Positions 36,292-46,170 of a DNA stretch of 64,000 bases are shown piece by piece. The DNA is from an uncultured Pelagibacteraceae bacterium (lineage in GTDB: Bacteria > Pseudomonadota > Alphaproteobacteria > Pelagibacterales > Pelagibacteraceae). The position numbers and the translations under genes were made by a program. Under the pieces are notes generated by a model that worked only from the letters and a program-made list of their open reading frames with translations, had not been told where the DNA came from and made no database searches. The stretch is from NCBI GenBank assembly GCA_902552185.1, contig CACDFZ010000001.1:1-64000 (forward strand), given 5' to 3'. Positions within the stretch are counted from its first letter, which is position 1. Every line of letters begins with the position of its first letter.

Positions 36292-37367
36292 TAAATTATC
36301 TTCCTTAAAGTCTTTATAAATTTTTTATTTTCCAAATTATTTCCAATTGTTACTCTTAAAGAATTTTTTATCTTATATACATCCATTTTTCTGACCAGAA
36401 TTCCACTTTTGGCTAATTTTAAAAATATTTTTTTTGAGTTTCTTCTAATTCTGTTAAAGTTGACTAGTAAAAAATTTCCATAACTAAAATTGGTTTCTAT
36501 GCCTAGATTTTTAAAATTATTATAAAAAATTTTAGCCCATCTATTAACATGTTTTATTTCCTTGTTTAACCATTTGACATCTTTAATCGACTCCACAGCA
36601 GCGAATAGACCAGCTCTATTAATATTAAAAGGTGGTTTAACTTGATTCAATACATTTATCAAATTTTTGGGACCATATCCCCATCCAACTCTTAATGAGG
36701 CAAGGCCATAAATTTTTGAAAATGTTCTTGTCACAATAACATTGTTAGAATTACAGAATAACTTCATACCCGACAAATAATTTTTATCTTTTACATATTC
36801 AAAGTAAGCATCATCAACAACCAACAATATATTTCTTCTTAATTTTTTTCTTAGTCTTAGTAATTCCTTTTTATTGATAATTGTTCCAGTTGGATTATTG
36901 GGATTAGCTATAAAAACAATCTTTGTTTTTTTGGTTACCTTAGAAAGAATATTATTAATAGATATTTTAAAATTTTTTTCTTTGGCATATTTAATTTTTG
37001 CTCCGTAAATTTTACTATAAATTCTATAAATTATAAAACTAAACTCTGGAACAATAACCTCATCATTTTTATTAAGAAATGATTTGCATATTAATTCAAA
37101 TATTTGGTCAGAACCTGATCCTAGTATAATTCTTCTAGGATCAAGTTTAAATTTTTTAGCTAGTGCATTTCTGAGAAAAATGCCGTCTGAGTCGGGATAT
37201 CTTTTTAAATTTTTAGATACTTTTCGAAATTCTTTTATTGCCCTGGGACTTGGGCCCAATGCAGACTCATTAGCAGATAGTTTAATTTTTACTGCTTTCC
37301 GCTTAAATAAACTTAATCCAGCAACGTACTTTTCCGCGTTAATTTTTTTCGGCTTCGGTAAATTCAT
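36291..37367 (-). CDS. hisC: Histidinol-phosphate aminotransferase
   Basis: A 358-aa class-II PLP aminotransferase with the N-terminal KIKLSANESALGPSP and the PLP Lys in TFSKIYGLASLRVGWG (near residue 217). Upstream of it, NPNNPTGTI and LLVVDDAYFEY are both typical of HisC. In alphaproteobacteria the HisC2 paralogue sits with tyrA and may also transaminate aromatic 2-oxo acids, which fits this hisC-tyrA pair. It is divergent from metX. Confidence 0.92.
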   Translation of the reverse strand: MNLPKPKKINAEKYVAGLSLFKRKAVKIKLSANESALGPSPRAIKEFRKVSKNLKRYPDSDGIFLRNALAKKFKLDPRRIILGSGSDQIFELICKSFLNKNDEVIVPEFSFIIYRIYSKIYGAKIKYAKEKNFKISINNILSKVTKKTKIVFIANPNNPTGTIINKKELLRLRKKLRRNILLVVDDAYFEYVKDKNYLSGMKLFCNSNNVIVTRTFSKIYGLASLRVGWGYGPKNLINVLNQVKPPFNINRAGLFAAVESIKDVKWLNKEIKHVNRWAKIFYNNFKNLGIETNFSYGNFLLVNFNRIRRNSKKIFLKLAKSGILVRKMDVYKIKNSLRVTIGNNLENKKFIKTLRKII

Positions 37368-37424
37368 TTTATTTTAGTTAATATATAAAAAGCTACAGTA
37401 ATGCTAGTTTCATTACATATGAAT

Positions 37425-37453
37425 TTGACAAGTTTACGACTATTTAGTATTAA
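37425..37453 (+). promoter_or_regulatory. Sigma-70-type promoter of metX
   Basis: A perfect -35 TTGACA (37425-37430), a 17-bp spacer and a -10 TATTAA (37448-37453, 4 of 6) predict transcription starting around 37460, a few bases before the first strand of the SAM-II aptamer. That placement independently supports both calls. Confidence 0.65.
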
Positions 37454-37463
37454 TTTCTTCAAG

Positions 37464-37514
37464 GCGCCGATTTAACCAAATTGCAGGCGCTTTATAAATG
37501 TAGCTAAACAGGAG
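37464..37514 (+). ncRNA. SAM-II riboswitch aptamer upstream of metX
   Basis: P1 is GCGCC (37464-37468) with GGCGC (37486-37490), 5 perfect pairs. The loop begins GATTTAACC and ends TTGCA; after P1 comes ATAAATGTAGCTAAA and then AGGAG, which together match the conserved SAM-II (metA-type) core as I remember it. The 3' segment should form the pseudoknot with the P1 loop and would tie up AGCUAAA and AGG when S-adenosylmethionine is bound. The gene controlled, metX, is a classical SAM-II target. Confidence 0.9.
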
Positions 37515-37543
37515 ATAGCCCAGTTTAGCTGGGCTTTTTTTTT
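37502..37543 (+). terminator. Terminator with overlapping antiterminator in the metX leader
   Basis: AGCCCAG (37517-37523) and CTGGGCT (37529-37535) form a 7-bp stem with loop TTTAG and nine T to 37543, only 2 bp before the metX ATG. The aptamer segment AGCTAAAC (37502-37509) is a perfect 8-bp complement of GTTTAGCT (37523-37530), which overlaps the terminator loop and stem. Bound SAM should hold AGCUAAA in the aptamer and let the terminator form; without SAM the antiterminator can form. Confidence 0.85.
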
Positions 37544-37545
37544 GG

Positions 37546-38685
37546 ATGAAAAGTAAACTTGAAAATATAAAGAAAATTATAGTAACAAAACCACTTAAAT
37601 TAGACTGTGGAAAGACAATTAATAATTTTCCTTTAGCATATGAGACCTATGGTAAATTGAACAAAGATAAGGATAATGCAATTTTAGTTTTCCATGCCCT
37701 TACTGGTGATCAATTTGTTTCTGGTACCAATCCTGTTACAAACAAAGAAGGATGGTGGGTTACTGCTGTCGGTCCGGGAAAAGCTGTAGACACAAATAAA
37801 TATTTCGTAGTTTGTGCAAATGTTATAGGTGGTTGCATGGGTTCTTTAGGTCCTAAAGATATTAATCCGGAAACTAAACAGCCGTATGGTCTAGAATTTC
37901 CAGTAATTACAATTAGAGATATGATCAGAGCCCAAGAGTCTTTACTTGATCATCTTGGAATAAAAAAATTATTATGTGCAACTGGAGGATCTATGGGCGG
38001 TATGCAGCTTTTACAATTTTGCTCGACTTTTCCTAATAGATGTTTTTCAGCAATTCCAATTGCTTGTAGCGCAAGTCATAGCGCACAAAATATTGCTTTA
38101 AATGAGTTAGCTCGCCAGGCCATAATGGCCGATCCTGTATGGGACAAAGGTAAGTATTTTCTTAAAGATGTTCAGCCAAAAAATGGATTGGCTGTTGCAA
38201 GAATGGTTGGGCACATAAGTTATTTATCAGAAAAAGGTATGCAAGAAAAGTTCGGAAGAAAATTACAGGAAAAAGCAGATTACGAATTTAGCTTTAATGC
38301 AGACTTTCAAGTTGAAAGTTATTTAAGACACCAAGGCTATGCATTTGTCGAGAGATTTGATGCGAACTCTGTTTTATACATTACACGAGCGATGGACTAT
38401 TTTGATCTTTCTAAACAATTTAAGGGTGGTTTAGTTGAGGCTTTTAAGGGGCAGAAAACTAAATTTTTAATTATTTCTTTTTCATCTGATTGGCTTTACA
38501 CAACCAAGGAAAACAAAGATATAGTTATAGCTTTAAATGCCTCTGGTGCAGATGTTTCTTATTCAGAAATCGTCACAGACAAAGGGCATGACTCTTTCTT
38601 GCTACAAGTCCCAGATTTTTTAAAAACATTAAAAAGCTTTATAGACTCAATGTATGAAAAATTTAAAAATGAAAAAAGAATTTAA
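37546..38685 (+). CDS. metX: Homoserine O-acetyl/succinyltransferase
   Basis: A 379-aa alpha/beta hydrolase-fold acyltransferase that activates homoserine for methionine synthesis. The nucleophile is Ser in GGSMGGMQ (near residue 149); the Asp and His lie in SFSSDWLY and DKGHDSF near the C-terminus. The early HALTGDQFVSG is conserved. The acyl donor (acetyl- or succinyl-CoA) cannot be fixed by eye. No RBS stands directly before the ATG: the T-run and GG precede it, and AGGAG is 31 nt upstream in the riboswitch. metW overlaps the end. Confidence 0.96.
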   Translation: MKSKLENIKKIIVTKPLKLDCGKTINNFPLAYETYGKLNKDKDNAILVFHALTGDQFVSGTNPVTNKEGWWVTAVGPGKAVDTNKYFVVCANVIGGCMGSLGPKDINPETKQPYGLEFPVITIRDMIRAQESLLDHLGIKKLLCATGGSMGGMQLLQFCSTFPNRCFSAIPIACSASHSAQNIALNELARQAIMADPVWDKGKYFLKDVQPKNGLAVARMVGHISYLSEKGMQEKFGRKLQEKADYEFSFNADFQVESYLRHQGYAFVERFDANSVLYITRAMDYFDLSKQFKGGLVEAFKGQKTKFLIISFSSDWLYTTKENKDIVIALNASGADVSYSEIVTDKGHDSFLLQVPDFLKTLKSFIDSMYEKFKNEKRI

Positions 38686-39262
38686 AGTAATTGCTGATTT
38701 ATTACCTATTAATACAAGAGTGTTGGATGTGGGTTGTGGAGATGGTTCTTTGATGGATTTACTTTACAAAAAAAAGAATATTGAAGTTCGAGGTTTAGAA
38801 CTTGATCAAATTAATGTTCAACAATGTATCCATAAAGGTTTACCTGTTATACAGGGTAATGCAGAAACAGAACTTCATCAGTTTCCTAACCAATCATTTG
38901 ACTATGTAGTTTTGAGCCAAACTCTCCAAGCTTTTTACGATCCAGAAAAAGTATTAAGGGAACTTTTGAGAATTGGTAAGTCAGTGATTATTTCGATTCC
39001 AAATTTTGGATATTGGAAAGTAAGAACAAAACTTTTATTTTTTGGTAAAATGCCAGTTACTAAAACTTTACCCAATACTTGGTATAACACGCCAAATTTG
39101 CATATGTGTACAATTAAAGATCTTTTTAGTTTTTGTGACGAAAAAAAAATAAAAATTAAAAAAGTAATTGGAGTAAACGAAGATAAAACATCTTTAATTA
39201 AAAGAAGTAATTTAGAAATAAAGAATCTTTTTTCAAAGCTAGGAATATTTTTAATTGGATAA
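38654..39262 (+). CDS. metW: MetW methionine biosynthesis protein
   Basis: A 202-aa methyltransferase-like protein with the SAM-binding VLDVGCGDGSLMDLL near residues 20-34. In alphaproteobacteria MetW forms a complex with MetX and is needed for its activity, so the 32-bp overlap with metX fits an obligate pair. An internal ATG at 38669 (overlap 17 bp) would be closer to the usual MetW start and may be the true one. Confidence 0.94.
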   Translation: MKNLKMKKEFKVIADLLPINTRVLDVGCGDGSLMDLLYKKKNIEVRGLELDQINVQQCIHKGLPVIQGNAETELHQFPNQSFDYVVLSQTLQAFYDPEKVLRELLRIGKSVIISIPNFGYWKVRTKLLFFGKMPVTKTLPNTWYNTPNLHMCTIKDLFSFCDEKKIKIKKVIGVNEDKTSLIKRSNLEIKNLFSKLGIFLIG

Positions 39263-39263
39263 T

Positions 39264-40022
39264 ATGAAAATTGAGATAATAAAGTGCTTGAACGATAATT
39301 ACAGTTATTTGATATTTGAAGAAGAAACTAACACTGTGTCAATAGTAGATCCATCTGAGTTCATTTCGTGTAATAAAGTAATTCAAAAGTATAAGAAGTT
39401 AGATTATATACTTAATACCCATCATCATGCTGATCATGTTGATGGTAATATTGCGCTTAAAAAAAAATACAATTCTAAAATAATTGGGTATCACGGTGAT
39501 AAGGATCGCATCCCTGGAATTGATATTTTGTTAAAAGATGGCCAAATTCAAAAAATTGGAAACCTATTTTTTAAAACAATATTTATTCCAGGTCATACAA
39601 AAGGTCATGTTGCTTTTCACTTTAAGGACAAAAAAATTATATTTACTGGAGATACTCTATTTTCTTTAGGATGCGGTAGAGTATTTGAGGGGACTCATGT
39701 AGATATGTTTAATTCATTAAACAAACTTAAAATTCTCCCTCCTGAAACAAAAATTTACTGTGGACATGAATATACAAAATCAAATTTAAACTTTTGTTTA
39801 AAGTATGATCCAAATAATTCTAGTCTTAAAGAAAAATCTATTAAAGTTAATTCAAATATAAAAAGCAATCTTCCAACAATACCAACTACCATAGGTGAAG
39901 AATTAAAAACTAATATTTTTTTAAGACTTGAAGATGGCGATATTAGAGAGGTCTTAAATCTTAAGGACTCTTCAAATCAAGAAGTTTTTTCAAAATTACG
40001 AGATTTAAAGGATATATTTTAG
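39264..40022 (+). CDS. gloB: Hydroxyacylglutathione hydrolase (glyoxalase II)
   Basis: A 252-aa metallo-beta-lactamase-fold enzyme that hydrolyses S-D-lactoylglutathione. The metal site THHHADHVDGN is at about 52-62, GHTKGHVAFHF follows, then FTGDTLFSLGCGRVFEGT and CGHEYTKSN near the C-terminal part, all diagnostic. The ORF track starts at a TTG at 39255, overlapping metW; I chose the ATG at 39264, 2 bp after the metW stop. Confidence 0.94.
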   Translation: MKIEIIKCLNDNYSYLIFEEETNTVSIVDPSEFISCNKVIQKYKKLDYILNTHHHADHVDGNIALKKKYNSKIIGYHGDKDRIPGIDILLKDGQIQKIGNLFFKTIFIPGHTKGHVAFHFKDKKIIFTGDTLFSLGCGRVFEGTHVDMFNSLNKLKILPPETKIYCGHEYTKSNLNFCLKYDPNNSSLKEKSIKVNSNIKSNLPTIPTTIGEELKTNIFLRLEDGDIREVLNLKDSSNQEVFSKLRDLKDIF

Positions 40023-40033
40023 CCTCAAAATTC

Positions 40034-40061
40034 TTGACTTGATATAATTGAAGGCTATATT
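40034..40061 (+). promoter_or_regulatory. Promoter of the rplU-rpmA-obgE operon
   Basis: A -35 TTGACT (40034-40039), a 16-bp spacer and a -10 TATATT (40056-40061) predict transcription from about 40068. This lies after the GTG at 40064 that the ORF track uses and before the ATG at 40088, so it also decides the rplU start. Confidence 0.5.
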
Positions 40062-40087
40062 GCGTGGAAACTAAAAAAAGGAAGTTT

Positions 40088-40495
40088 ATGTCATTTGCAA
40101 TAATTGAAACAGGCGGAAAACAGTACAAAGTATCTACAAGTAAAATTCTAGAAATAGAAAAGCTTGATGCTAAAAAGGGGGAAACTATTAAATTCAAAAA
40201 TGTTTTACTCTTGAATGACAATAAAACTACTGAGATTGGAAATCCTAGTATTGAAGGTGCTACAGTTGAGGCTAAACTCCTAGATAATGTCAAAGACAGG
40301 ACAATATTGGTTTTTCACAAAAGAAGAAGAAAAAATTCAAGAAAAAAAAATGGGCATAGACAGCAACACTCAAAAATTCAAATTACAAAGATTTTAGCAA
40401 AAGGTGGAAAAATAATTGATGAAGCTAAAATAGTTGAAAAAAAGAAAGCTACCAAAGAAACAAAAAAAGATATAAAAAAGACAGTAAAAAAATAG
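40088..40495 (+). CDS. rplU: 50S ribosomal protein L21
   Basis: The 135-aa L21 begins MSFAIIETGGKQYKV, the canonical start, and ends in a long Lys-rich tail (about 105-135). The ORF track begins at GTG 40064; I prefer the ATG at 40088, preceded by AGGAAG. It assembles early on 23S rRNA of the large subunit. The gene order rplU-rpmA-obgE is conserved across bacteria. KRRRKNSRKKNGHRQQHS is the rRNA-binding block. Confidence 0.96.
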   Translation: MSFAIIETGGKQYKVSTSKILEIEKLDAKKGETIKFKNVLLLNDNKTTEIGNPSIEGATVEAKLLDNVKDRTILVFHKRRRKNSRKKNGHRQQHSKIQITKILAKGGKIIDEAKIVEKKKATKETKKDIKKTVKK

Positions 40496-40503
40496 GAAAT
40501 TAA

Positions 40504-40758
40504 ATGGCAACAAAAAAAGCAGGTGGATCATCGCGAAATGGACGAGATAGTAAAGGTCGAAGACTCGGTGTTAAAAGATACGGTGATCAACTAGTTATAC
40601 CAGGAAATATAATAGTCAGACAAAGAGGAACAAAAATTCATCCCGGGAATAATGTTGGTATGGGTAAAGATCACTCAATTTTTTCTTTAATTAAAGGTAA
40701 AGTAAAATTTAAAAAATCAAAACTTAACAGAACTTTTGTTTCTGTAATCCCCAGCTAA
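40504..40758 (+). CDS. rpmA: 50S ribosomal protein L27
   Basis: The 84-aa L27 starts [20 protein letters not shown], the signature N-terminus that reaches the peptidyl-transferase centre, with no firmicute-type leader to remove. [19 protein letters not shown] is the family block. It is 8 bp after rplU. Confidence 0.98.
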   Translation: MATKKAGGSSRNGRDSKGRRLGVKRYGDQLVIPGNIIVRQRGTKIHPGNNVGMGKDHSIFSLIKGKVKFKKSKLNRTFVSVIPS

Positions 40759-40766
40759 AAATATAA

Positions 40767-41780
<1,014 letters not shown>

Positions 41781-41814
41781 ATTTTTGAAATGGTTGCAAA
41801 ACGAAAAAGGGAAA

Positions 41815-42906
41815 ATGTTAATAGATAATTCAAAAAAAATAGTTATTAAACTAGGGTCTACCACTGTAATAGACAAAAAAGGAAATTTTAAAAAGGCTTG
41901 GGTAACTAGTTTAATTAAAGATATTAAGAAGTACAAAAAAAATAAAGATATAGTAATTGTTTCTTCTGGTGCTATTGCAATTGGACAAAAATATTTAAAA
42001 ATTAAACAAAAAAAGATAAAACTCGAGATGAGTCAGGCCATAGCATCTATTGGTCAAATACATCTAGCTGAGGAATTTCAAAAAATATTTAAAAAAAATA
42101 ACTTTAGAGTAGGCCAAATATTAATTTCACCAGACGACACAGAACAAAGAAAAAGAGCTTTAAATGTTAAAAGAACATTTGATAATTTATTTAAATTGAA
42201 AGCCATACCAATCGTAAATGAAAACGATACAACTGCTACTTCTGAAATTAAGTATGGTGATAATGACAGACTAGCAGCAAGAGTGGCTCAGATTATAGGT
42301 GCAGATACATTAATAATTTTTTCAGATGTTGATGGCCTCTATGATAAAGAAAATCAAGGAAAATTAATTAAAGAAGTTAAAAATTTAAACAGTAATATCT
42401 TTAAATTAGCTGACACTAAAATTACAAGTTACGGATCTGGAGGGATGATTACAAAACTTGAAGCTGCAAATATTTGTATGAACGCTGGTTGTCATATGTT
42501 TATAGGTAATGGAAATAGAAAAAATCCTATAAAGTACATGGTTGAGAAAAAAATATTTACAAAATTTATACCCAAAATATCTACTTTGGCTGCAAGGAAG
42601 AAATGGATAGTAAGTTCATTGAGTTCACACGGCACTATTTTTATAGATAAAGGTGCATCAAATGCACTTAAAAATGGAAAAAGTTTGTTAGCCGCAGGTA
42701 TAAAATCAATAAGTGGTAAGTTTGATAAAGGTGAAAATATTTTAATATCAGATCTTGATAATAATAAACTTGCTAGGGGCCTTGCATCTTTTTCCTCCAA
42801 TGAAATAGGAAAAATAAAAGGTCGACAAAGTAATGAAATAGAAAGAATACTCGGTTATTCTAGTAAAACTGAGGTTGTTCACAAGGATGATATGGTAAAA
42901 CTTTAA
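41815..42906 (+). CDS. proB: Glutamate 5-kinase
   Basis: The 363-aa enzyme phosphorylates glutamate, the first step of proline synthesis. It begins MLIDNSKKIVIKLGSTTVID, with the kinase motif KLGS and then VNENDTTATSEIKYGDNDRL. A C-terminal PUA domain (about 275-363, ending EVVHKDDMVKL) is present. The track uses TTG at 41785; the ATG at 41815 has an AGGG ribosome site 5 nt upstream. It is followed by proA after 1 bp. Confidence 0.95.
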   Translation: MLIDNSKKIVIKLGSTTVIDKKGNFKKAWVTSLIKDIKKYKKNKDIVIVSSGAIAIGQKYLKIKQKKIKLEMSQAIASIGQIHLAEEFQKIFKKNNFRVGQILISPDDTEQRKRALNVKRTFDNLFKLKAIPIVNENDTTATSEIKYGDNDRLAARVAQIIGADTLIIFSDVDGLYDKENQGKLIKEVKNLNSNIFKLADTKITSYGSGGMITKLEAANICMNAGCHMFIGNGNRKNPIKYMVEKKIFTKFIPKISTLAARKKWIVSSLSSHGTIFIDKGASNALKNGKSLLAAGIKSISGKFDKGENILISDLDNNKLARGLASFSSNEIGKIKGRQSNEIERILGYSSKTEVVHKDDMVKL

Positions 42907-42907
42907 T

Positions 42908-44149
42908 ATGAAGAATATTTTAATAATTGGACAGAAATCAAAACTTGCATTTGAAAACTTAAAGAAAACAAATCATAAAAAAATCAATAAAGTACTTGAT
43001 GATTATATTAAACTTATTTCAGCTAGCAAAAAAAAAATTATTAGAGAAAACGCAAAAGATGTGAAAAATTTAAAAAGAAACAAAGTATTAGATAGGCTAA
43101 TTTTAAATGAAAAAAAAATTGATAGTATTATAAATTCAATAAAAGAAATAAAAAAATTTCCTAATCCTGTTGGTAAAATATTGGACAGTTGGGTCGGAAA
43201 AAACAGATTGAATATAAAGCGAGTGACGACACCTATTGGAGTGATAGGTGTAATATACGAGAGCAGACCAAACGTTACTGCTGATGTCGCAGCGTTGTGC
43301 CTAAAATCAAGTAATTGTGTAATTTTAAGAGGAGGAAGTGAAGCTTTTAACTCAAACAAAATTCTCTCAGATTTATTTCGAAAATCTTTGAAAAAAAATA
43401 GAATTAATCCAAATTGTCTTCAATTTATAAAAAATAAAAATAGAAAAATCGTAGATTTTTTATTATCTAAAATGAGCAAATATATAGACGTAATCGTTCC
43501 AAGAGGTGGAAAAGGTTTAGTGGCTAAGGTTCAAAAATACTCAAATATTCATGTAATTGGTCACTTAGAGGGTCTTTGCCATATTTATTTAGATAAAGAA
43601 AACAATCTTAACAATGCAATTAAAGTGATAATAAATGCAAAAATGAGAAGAACAAGTATTTGTGGAGCCCTAGAAACACTTTTAATAAATGAAAAGATTT
43701 TAAAAACAAAAGGTTTAAAAGTTATAGATTCTCTAATCAATAATGGTTGTGAAGTTGTAGTTGATAAAAAAATTAATAAATTATTCAATAACAAATTTAA
43801 ATTAGCGAGAGAATTAGATTGGAAAACTGAATATCTTGATGCCAAATTATCGATTAAAAGTGTCAGAAATGTTAGAGAAGCAGTATCACATATTCTGAAG
43901 TATGGAACAATGCATACAGATTGTATAATTTCTAATAATAAAAATAATACCTCATATTTTCTTAACAACGTTAACAGCTCAATAGCAATGCATAATGTAT
44001 CTACTCAATTCGCTGACGGAGGAGAGTTTGGTTTTGGAGGAGAAATAGGGATTTCAACCAATAAATTGCCGCCACGAGGTCCTGTAGGTCTTAATCAATT
44101 AACCTCCTATAAATATGTGGTAAAGGGTAAAAGTGTTACTAGACCATAA
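42908..44149 (+). CDS. proA: Glutamate-5-semialdehyde dehydrogenase
   Basis: A 413-aa aldehyde-dehydrogenase-superfamily enzyme that reduces glutamyl-5-phosphate. GVIGVIYESRPNVTADVAALC (about 112-132) is diagnostic, the catalytic Cys is in TSICGALE (C252), and FGFGGEIGISTNKLPPRGP closes the active site region. It is directly behind proB, so both steps are made together and probably channel an unstable intermediate. Confidence 0.97.
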   Translation: MKNILIIGQKSKLAFENLKKTNHKKINKVLDDYIKLISASKKKIIRENAKDVKNLKRNKVLDRLILNEKKIDSIINSIKEIKKFPNPVGKILDSWVGKNRLNIKRVTTPIGVIGVIYESRPNVTADVAALCLKSSNCVILRGGSEAFNSNKILSDLFRKSLKKNRINPNCLQFIKNKNRKIVDFLLSKMSKYIDVIVPRGGKGLVAKVQKYSNIHVIGHLEGLCHIYLDKENNLNNAIKVIINAKMRRTSICGALETLLINEKILKTKGLKVIDSLINNGCEVVVDKKINKLFNNKFKLARELDWKTEYLDAKLSIKSVRNVREAVSHILKYGTMHTDCIISNNKNNTSYFLNNVNSSIAMHNVSTQFADGGEFGFGGEIGISTNKLPPRGPVGLNQLTSYKYVVKGKSVTRP

Positions 44150-44154
44150 AATTT

Positions 44155-44703
44155 ATGGGAAAAAATAATTTTGCAAAAATTGGTATTCTAGGAGGAAGTT
44201 TCGATCCTCCTCATAAAGGTCATTTATATATAAGTAAAAAGAGTATAAAACTTTTAAATTTAAAAAAAGTAATTTGGGCAATTACAAAAAAAAACCCCTT
44301 AAAAAAAAGTCCTTTTTTTTCTTTAACTCTTCGAAAAAAATTATGTCGCAAATTAATAAAGCGTCACAAAAAAATTCAATTTAATTATTATGAGGACAAG
44401 TTAAAATCAAAAACTTCAATAGCTCTTGTTAAATTTTTAAAAAAACGTCATAAATACAAAATTTTTTTCATCATTGGTTCGGATAACCTTATTAATTTTC
44501 ATAAATGGAAAAATTACAAAGAATTATTAAAATTGAGTATTTTAGTTGTTTTTTCTAGAAAAGGATTTGACACAAAAGCAAAAAAATCTGTTATAATGAA
44601 GAACCTGAAAAATAAAAATATTAAATTTTTGAAAAATTTGAAGATAGATATATCTTCTACACGATTAAGAAGTAAAATTATTAATGGAAGTAAAAAAAAT
44701 TAA
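44155..44703 (+). CDS. nadD: Nicotinate-nucleotide adenylyltransferase
   Basis: A 182-aa nucleotidyltransferase that makes nicotinate adenine dinucleotide. The HxGH motif is in GGSFDPPHKGH (about 13-23), and DISSTRLRSKI near the C-terminus is the conserved ISSTxxR. It is somewhat short and very Lys-rich, in line with base composition. The last 20 bp overlap rsfS. Confidence 0.94.
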   Translation: MGKNNFAKIGILGGSFDPPHKGHLYISKKSIKLLNLKKVIWAITKKNPLKKSPFFSLTLRKKLCRKLIKRHKKIQFNYYEDKLKSKTSIALVKFLKKRHKYKIFFIIGSDNLINFHKWKNYKELLKLSILVVFSRKGFDTKAKKSVIMKNLKNKNIKFLKNLKIDISSTRLRSKIINGSKKN

Positions 44704-45031
44704 AAAATTAATAGAAAATATACTTAATAAAAATAAAGCGAATAACATAGTTACTATTGACCTTAAGCGAAAATCCTATATTGCAGACTACATGATTGTC
44801 GCCTCAGGAACTTCTTCGAGACACTTACAATCTTTGTCAGAAAATCTTTTATCAGAACTTAAAAAATATGGTTTGGATAATTGTAGAATAGAGGGATATG
44901 AAAGTAATGATTGGAAACTAGTTGATGCTATAGATGTTATAGTTCATTTGTTTCACCCTGAGAAAAGAGCTTTTTATGATCTTGAAAAAATGTGGTCAGA
45001 AGATTTACCTAAAGAAAAGGCTTTAATATGA
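44684..45031 (+). CDS. rsfS: Ribosome silencing factor RsfS
   Basis: A 115-aa Iojap/RsfS protein that binds L14 and blocks subunit joining in starvation. YMIVASGTSSRHLQSLSENL (about 31-50) and DVIVHLFHPEKRAFYDLEKMW near the C-terminus are the family blocks. The nadD-rsfS order is widely conserved. The stop overlaps the ctpA start (ATGA). Confidence 0.95.
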   Translation: MEVKKIKKLIENILNKNKANNIVTIDLKRKSYIADYMIVASGTSSRHLQSLSENLLSELKKYGLDNCRIEGYESNDWKLVDAIDVIVHLFHPEKRAFYDLEKMWSEDLPKEKALI

Positions 45032-46167
45032 AATATTTGTTAAAAATAATTTTTGTTTTTTTTATTTTCTTTAACACAAAAACTTACTCAAACACCACAT
45101 CAGATAAGCTTTATGAAAAAATTGATTTATTTGGGGAAGTATTAGAAAAAATCAAACAAGAATATGTTGATGAAATAGATCAAGCTGACGTGATGGACTC
45201 TGCAATTAATGGGGTATTACAATCACTAGATCCATATTCTGCTTATATGTCTCCAGATTTATTTAAAAGTATGCAAACAGAGTCTAGAGGGGAATTCGGA
45301 GGATTAGGCATTGAAATCGGAATGGAAGCTGGTGTAGTAAAAGTAATTGCACCTATTGCAGATACTCCAGCAGAAAAGGCTGGTATTAAGGCAGGAGATT
45401 ATATTGTAAGAATAAATGAAGAGCAGGTTCAAGGAAAAACCTTAATGGAAGCAGTAAAACTTATGAGAGGGCCAGTCGGTTCTAGTATAGAACTAAGTGT
45501 TAGAAGAAAAGGAGTAAAGAAATCTATAACTTTTAATATACAAAGACAAATAATTGAGGTGAAGTCCGTCGAGTCCGAGATTTTAGGCATAAGTAAGAAT
45601 ATTGGATATATAAAATTAAAATCTTTTAATGAAAACAGTGATAAGCAATTTATTAAAAAAATTAAAAATTTTGAAAAACAAAAATTAATAGGATACATAA
45701 TTGATTTAAGAAATAATCCTGGAGGCCTTTTAAATCAGGCTGTTACAATTACGGACTTTTTTTTAGAAGAGGGGGAAATAGTATCCACCAAGGGTAGAAG
45801 AATTAGTGAAACGCGAAAATTTTTTGCTAAAACTGGTGATGGGATTAAAGGTAAACCTGTAATTGTCTTAATTAATAATGGATCAGCATCTGCGTCAGAA
45901 ATTTTTGCTGGTGCCCTTAAAGATCACAAAAGAGCAATAATTCTTGGAGAAAATTCATACGGAAAAGGATCTGTTCAATCTATAATTCCTCTTAAAAATG
46001 GTGGAGGTATAAGGCTTACAATCTCTAAATACTATTTGCCTTCAGGGGAATCAATCTCTGAGGTCGGTGTTTCACCAGATATTCTTGTAAAAGAACAAAA
46101 TCAATTTGAATTTAACACCGATAACGACAATCAATTAAATTATGCCATTAAACTTTTTCAATCATAA
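45028..46167 (+). CDS. ctpA: Carboxy-terminal processing protease (S41)
   Basis: A 379-aa exported protease with a signal peptide (MKYLLKIIFVFFIFFNTKTYS), a PDZ domain (about 85-165, GIEIGMEAGVVKVIAPIADT) and a catalytic core with NNGSASASEIFAG (about 283-291) and the catalytic Lys in GENSYGKGS (near 313). It trims periplasmic proteins and may affect cell-wall enzymes. It precedes rppH by 3 bp. Confidence 0.95.
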   Translation: MKYLLKIIFVFFIFFNTKTYSNTTSDKLYEKIDLFGEVLEKIKQEYVDEIDQADVMDSAINGVLQSLDPYSAYMSPDLFKSMQTESRGEFGGLGIEIGMEAGVVKVIAPIADTPAEKAGIKAGDYIVRINEEQVQGKTLMEAVKLMRGPVGSSIELSVRRKGVKKSITFNIQRQIIEVKSVESEILGISKNIGYIKLKSFNENSDKQFIKKIKNFEKQKLIGYIIDLRNNPGGLLNQAVTITDFFLEEGEIVSTKGRRISETRKFFAKTGDGIKGKPVIVLINNGSASASEIFAGALKDHKRAIILGENSYGKGSVQSIIPLKNGGGIRLTISKYYLPSGESISEVGVSPDILVKEQNQFEFNTDNDNQLNYAIKLFQS

Positions 46168-46170
46168 AAA

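Noticed and set aside
40064-40087. N-terminal extension of L21 from GTG
   Set aside because: The promoter predicts transcription starting at about 40068, after the GTG; ATG 40088 has AGGAAG and gives the canonical N-terminus.
41785-41814. N-terminal extension of ProB from TTG
   Set aside because: ATG 41815 has a better ribosome site and the family-like start.
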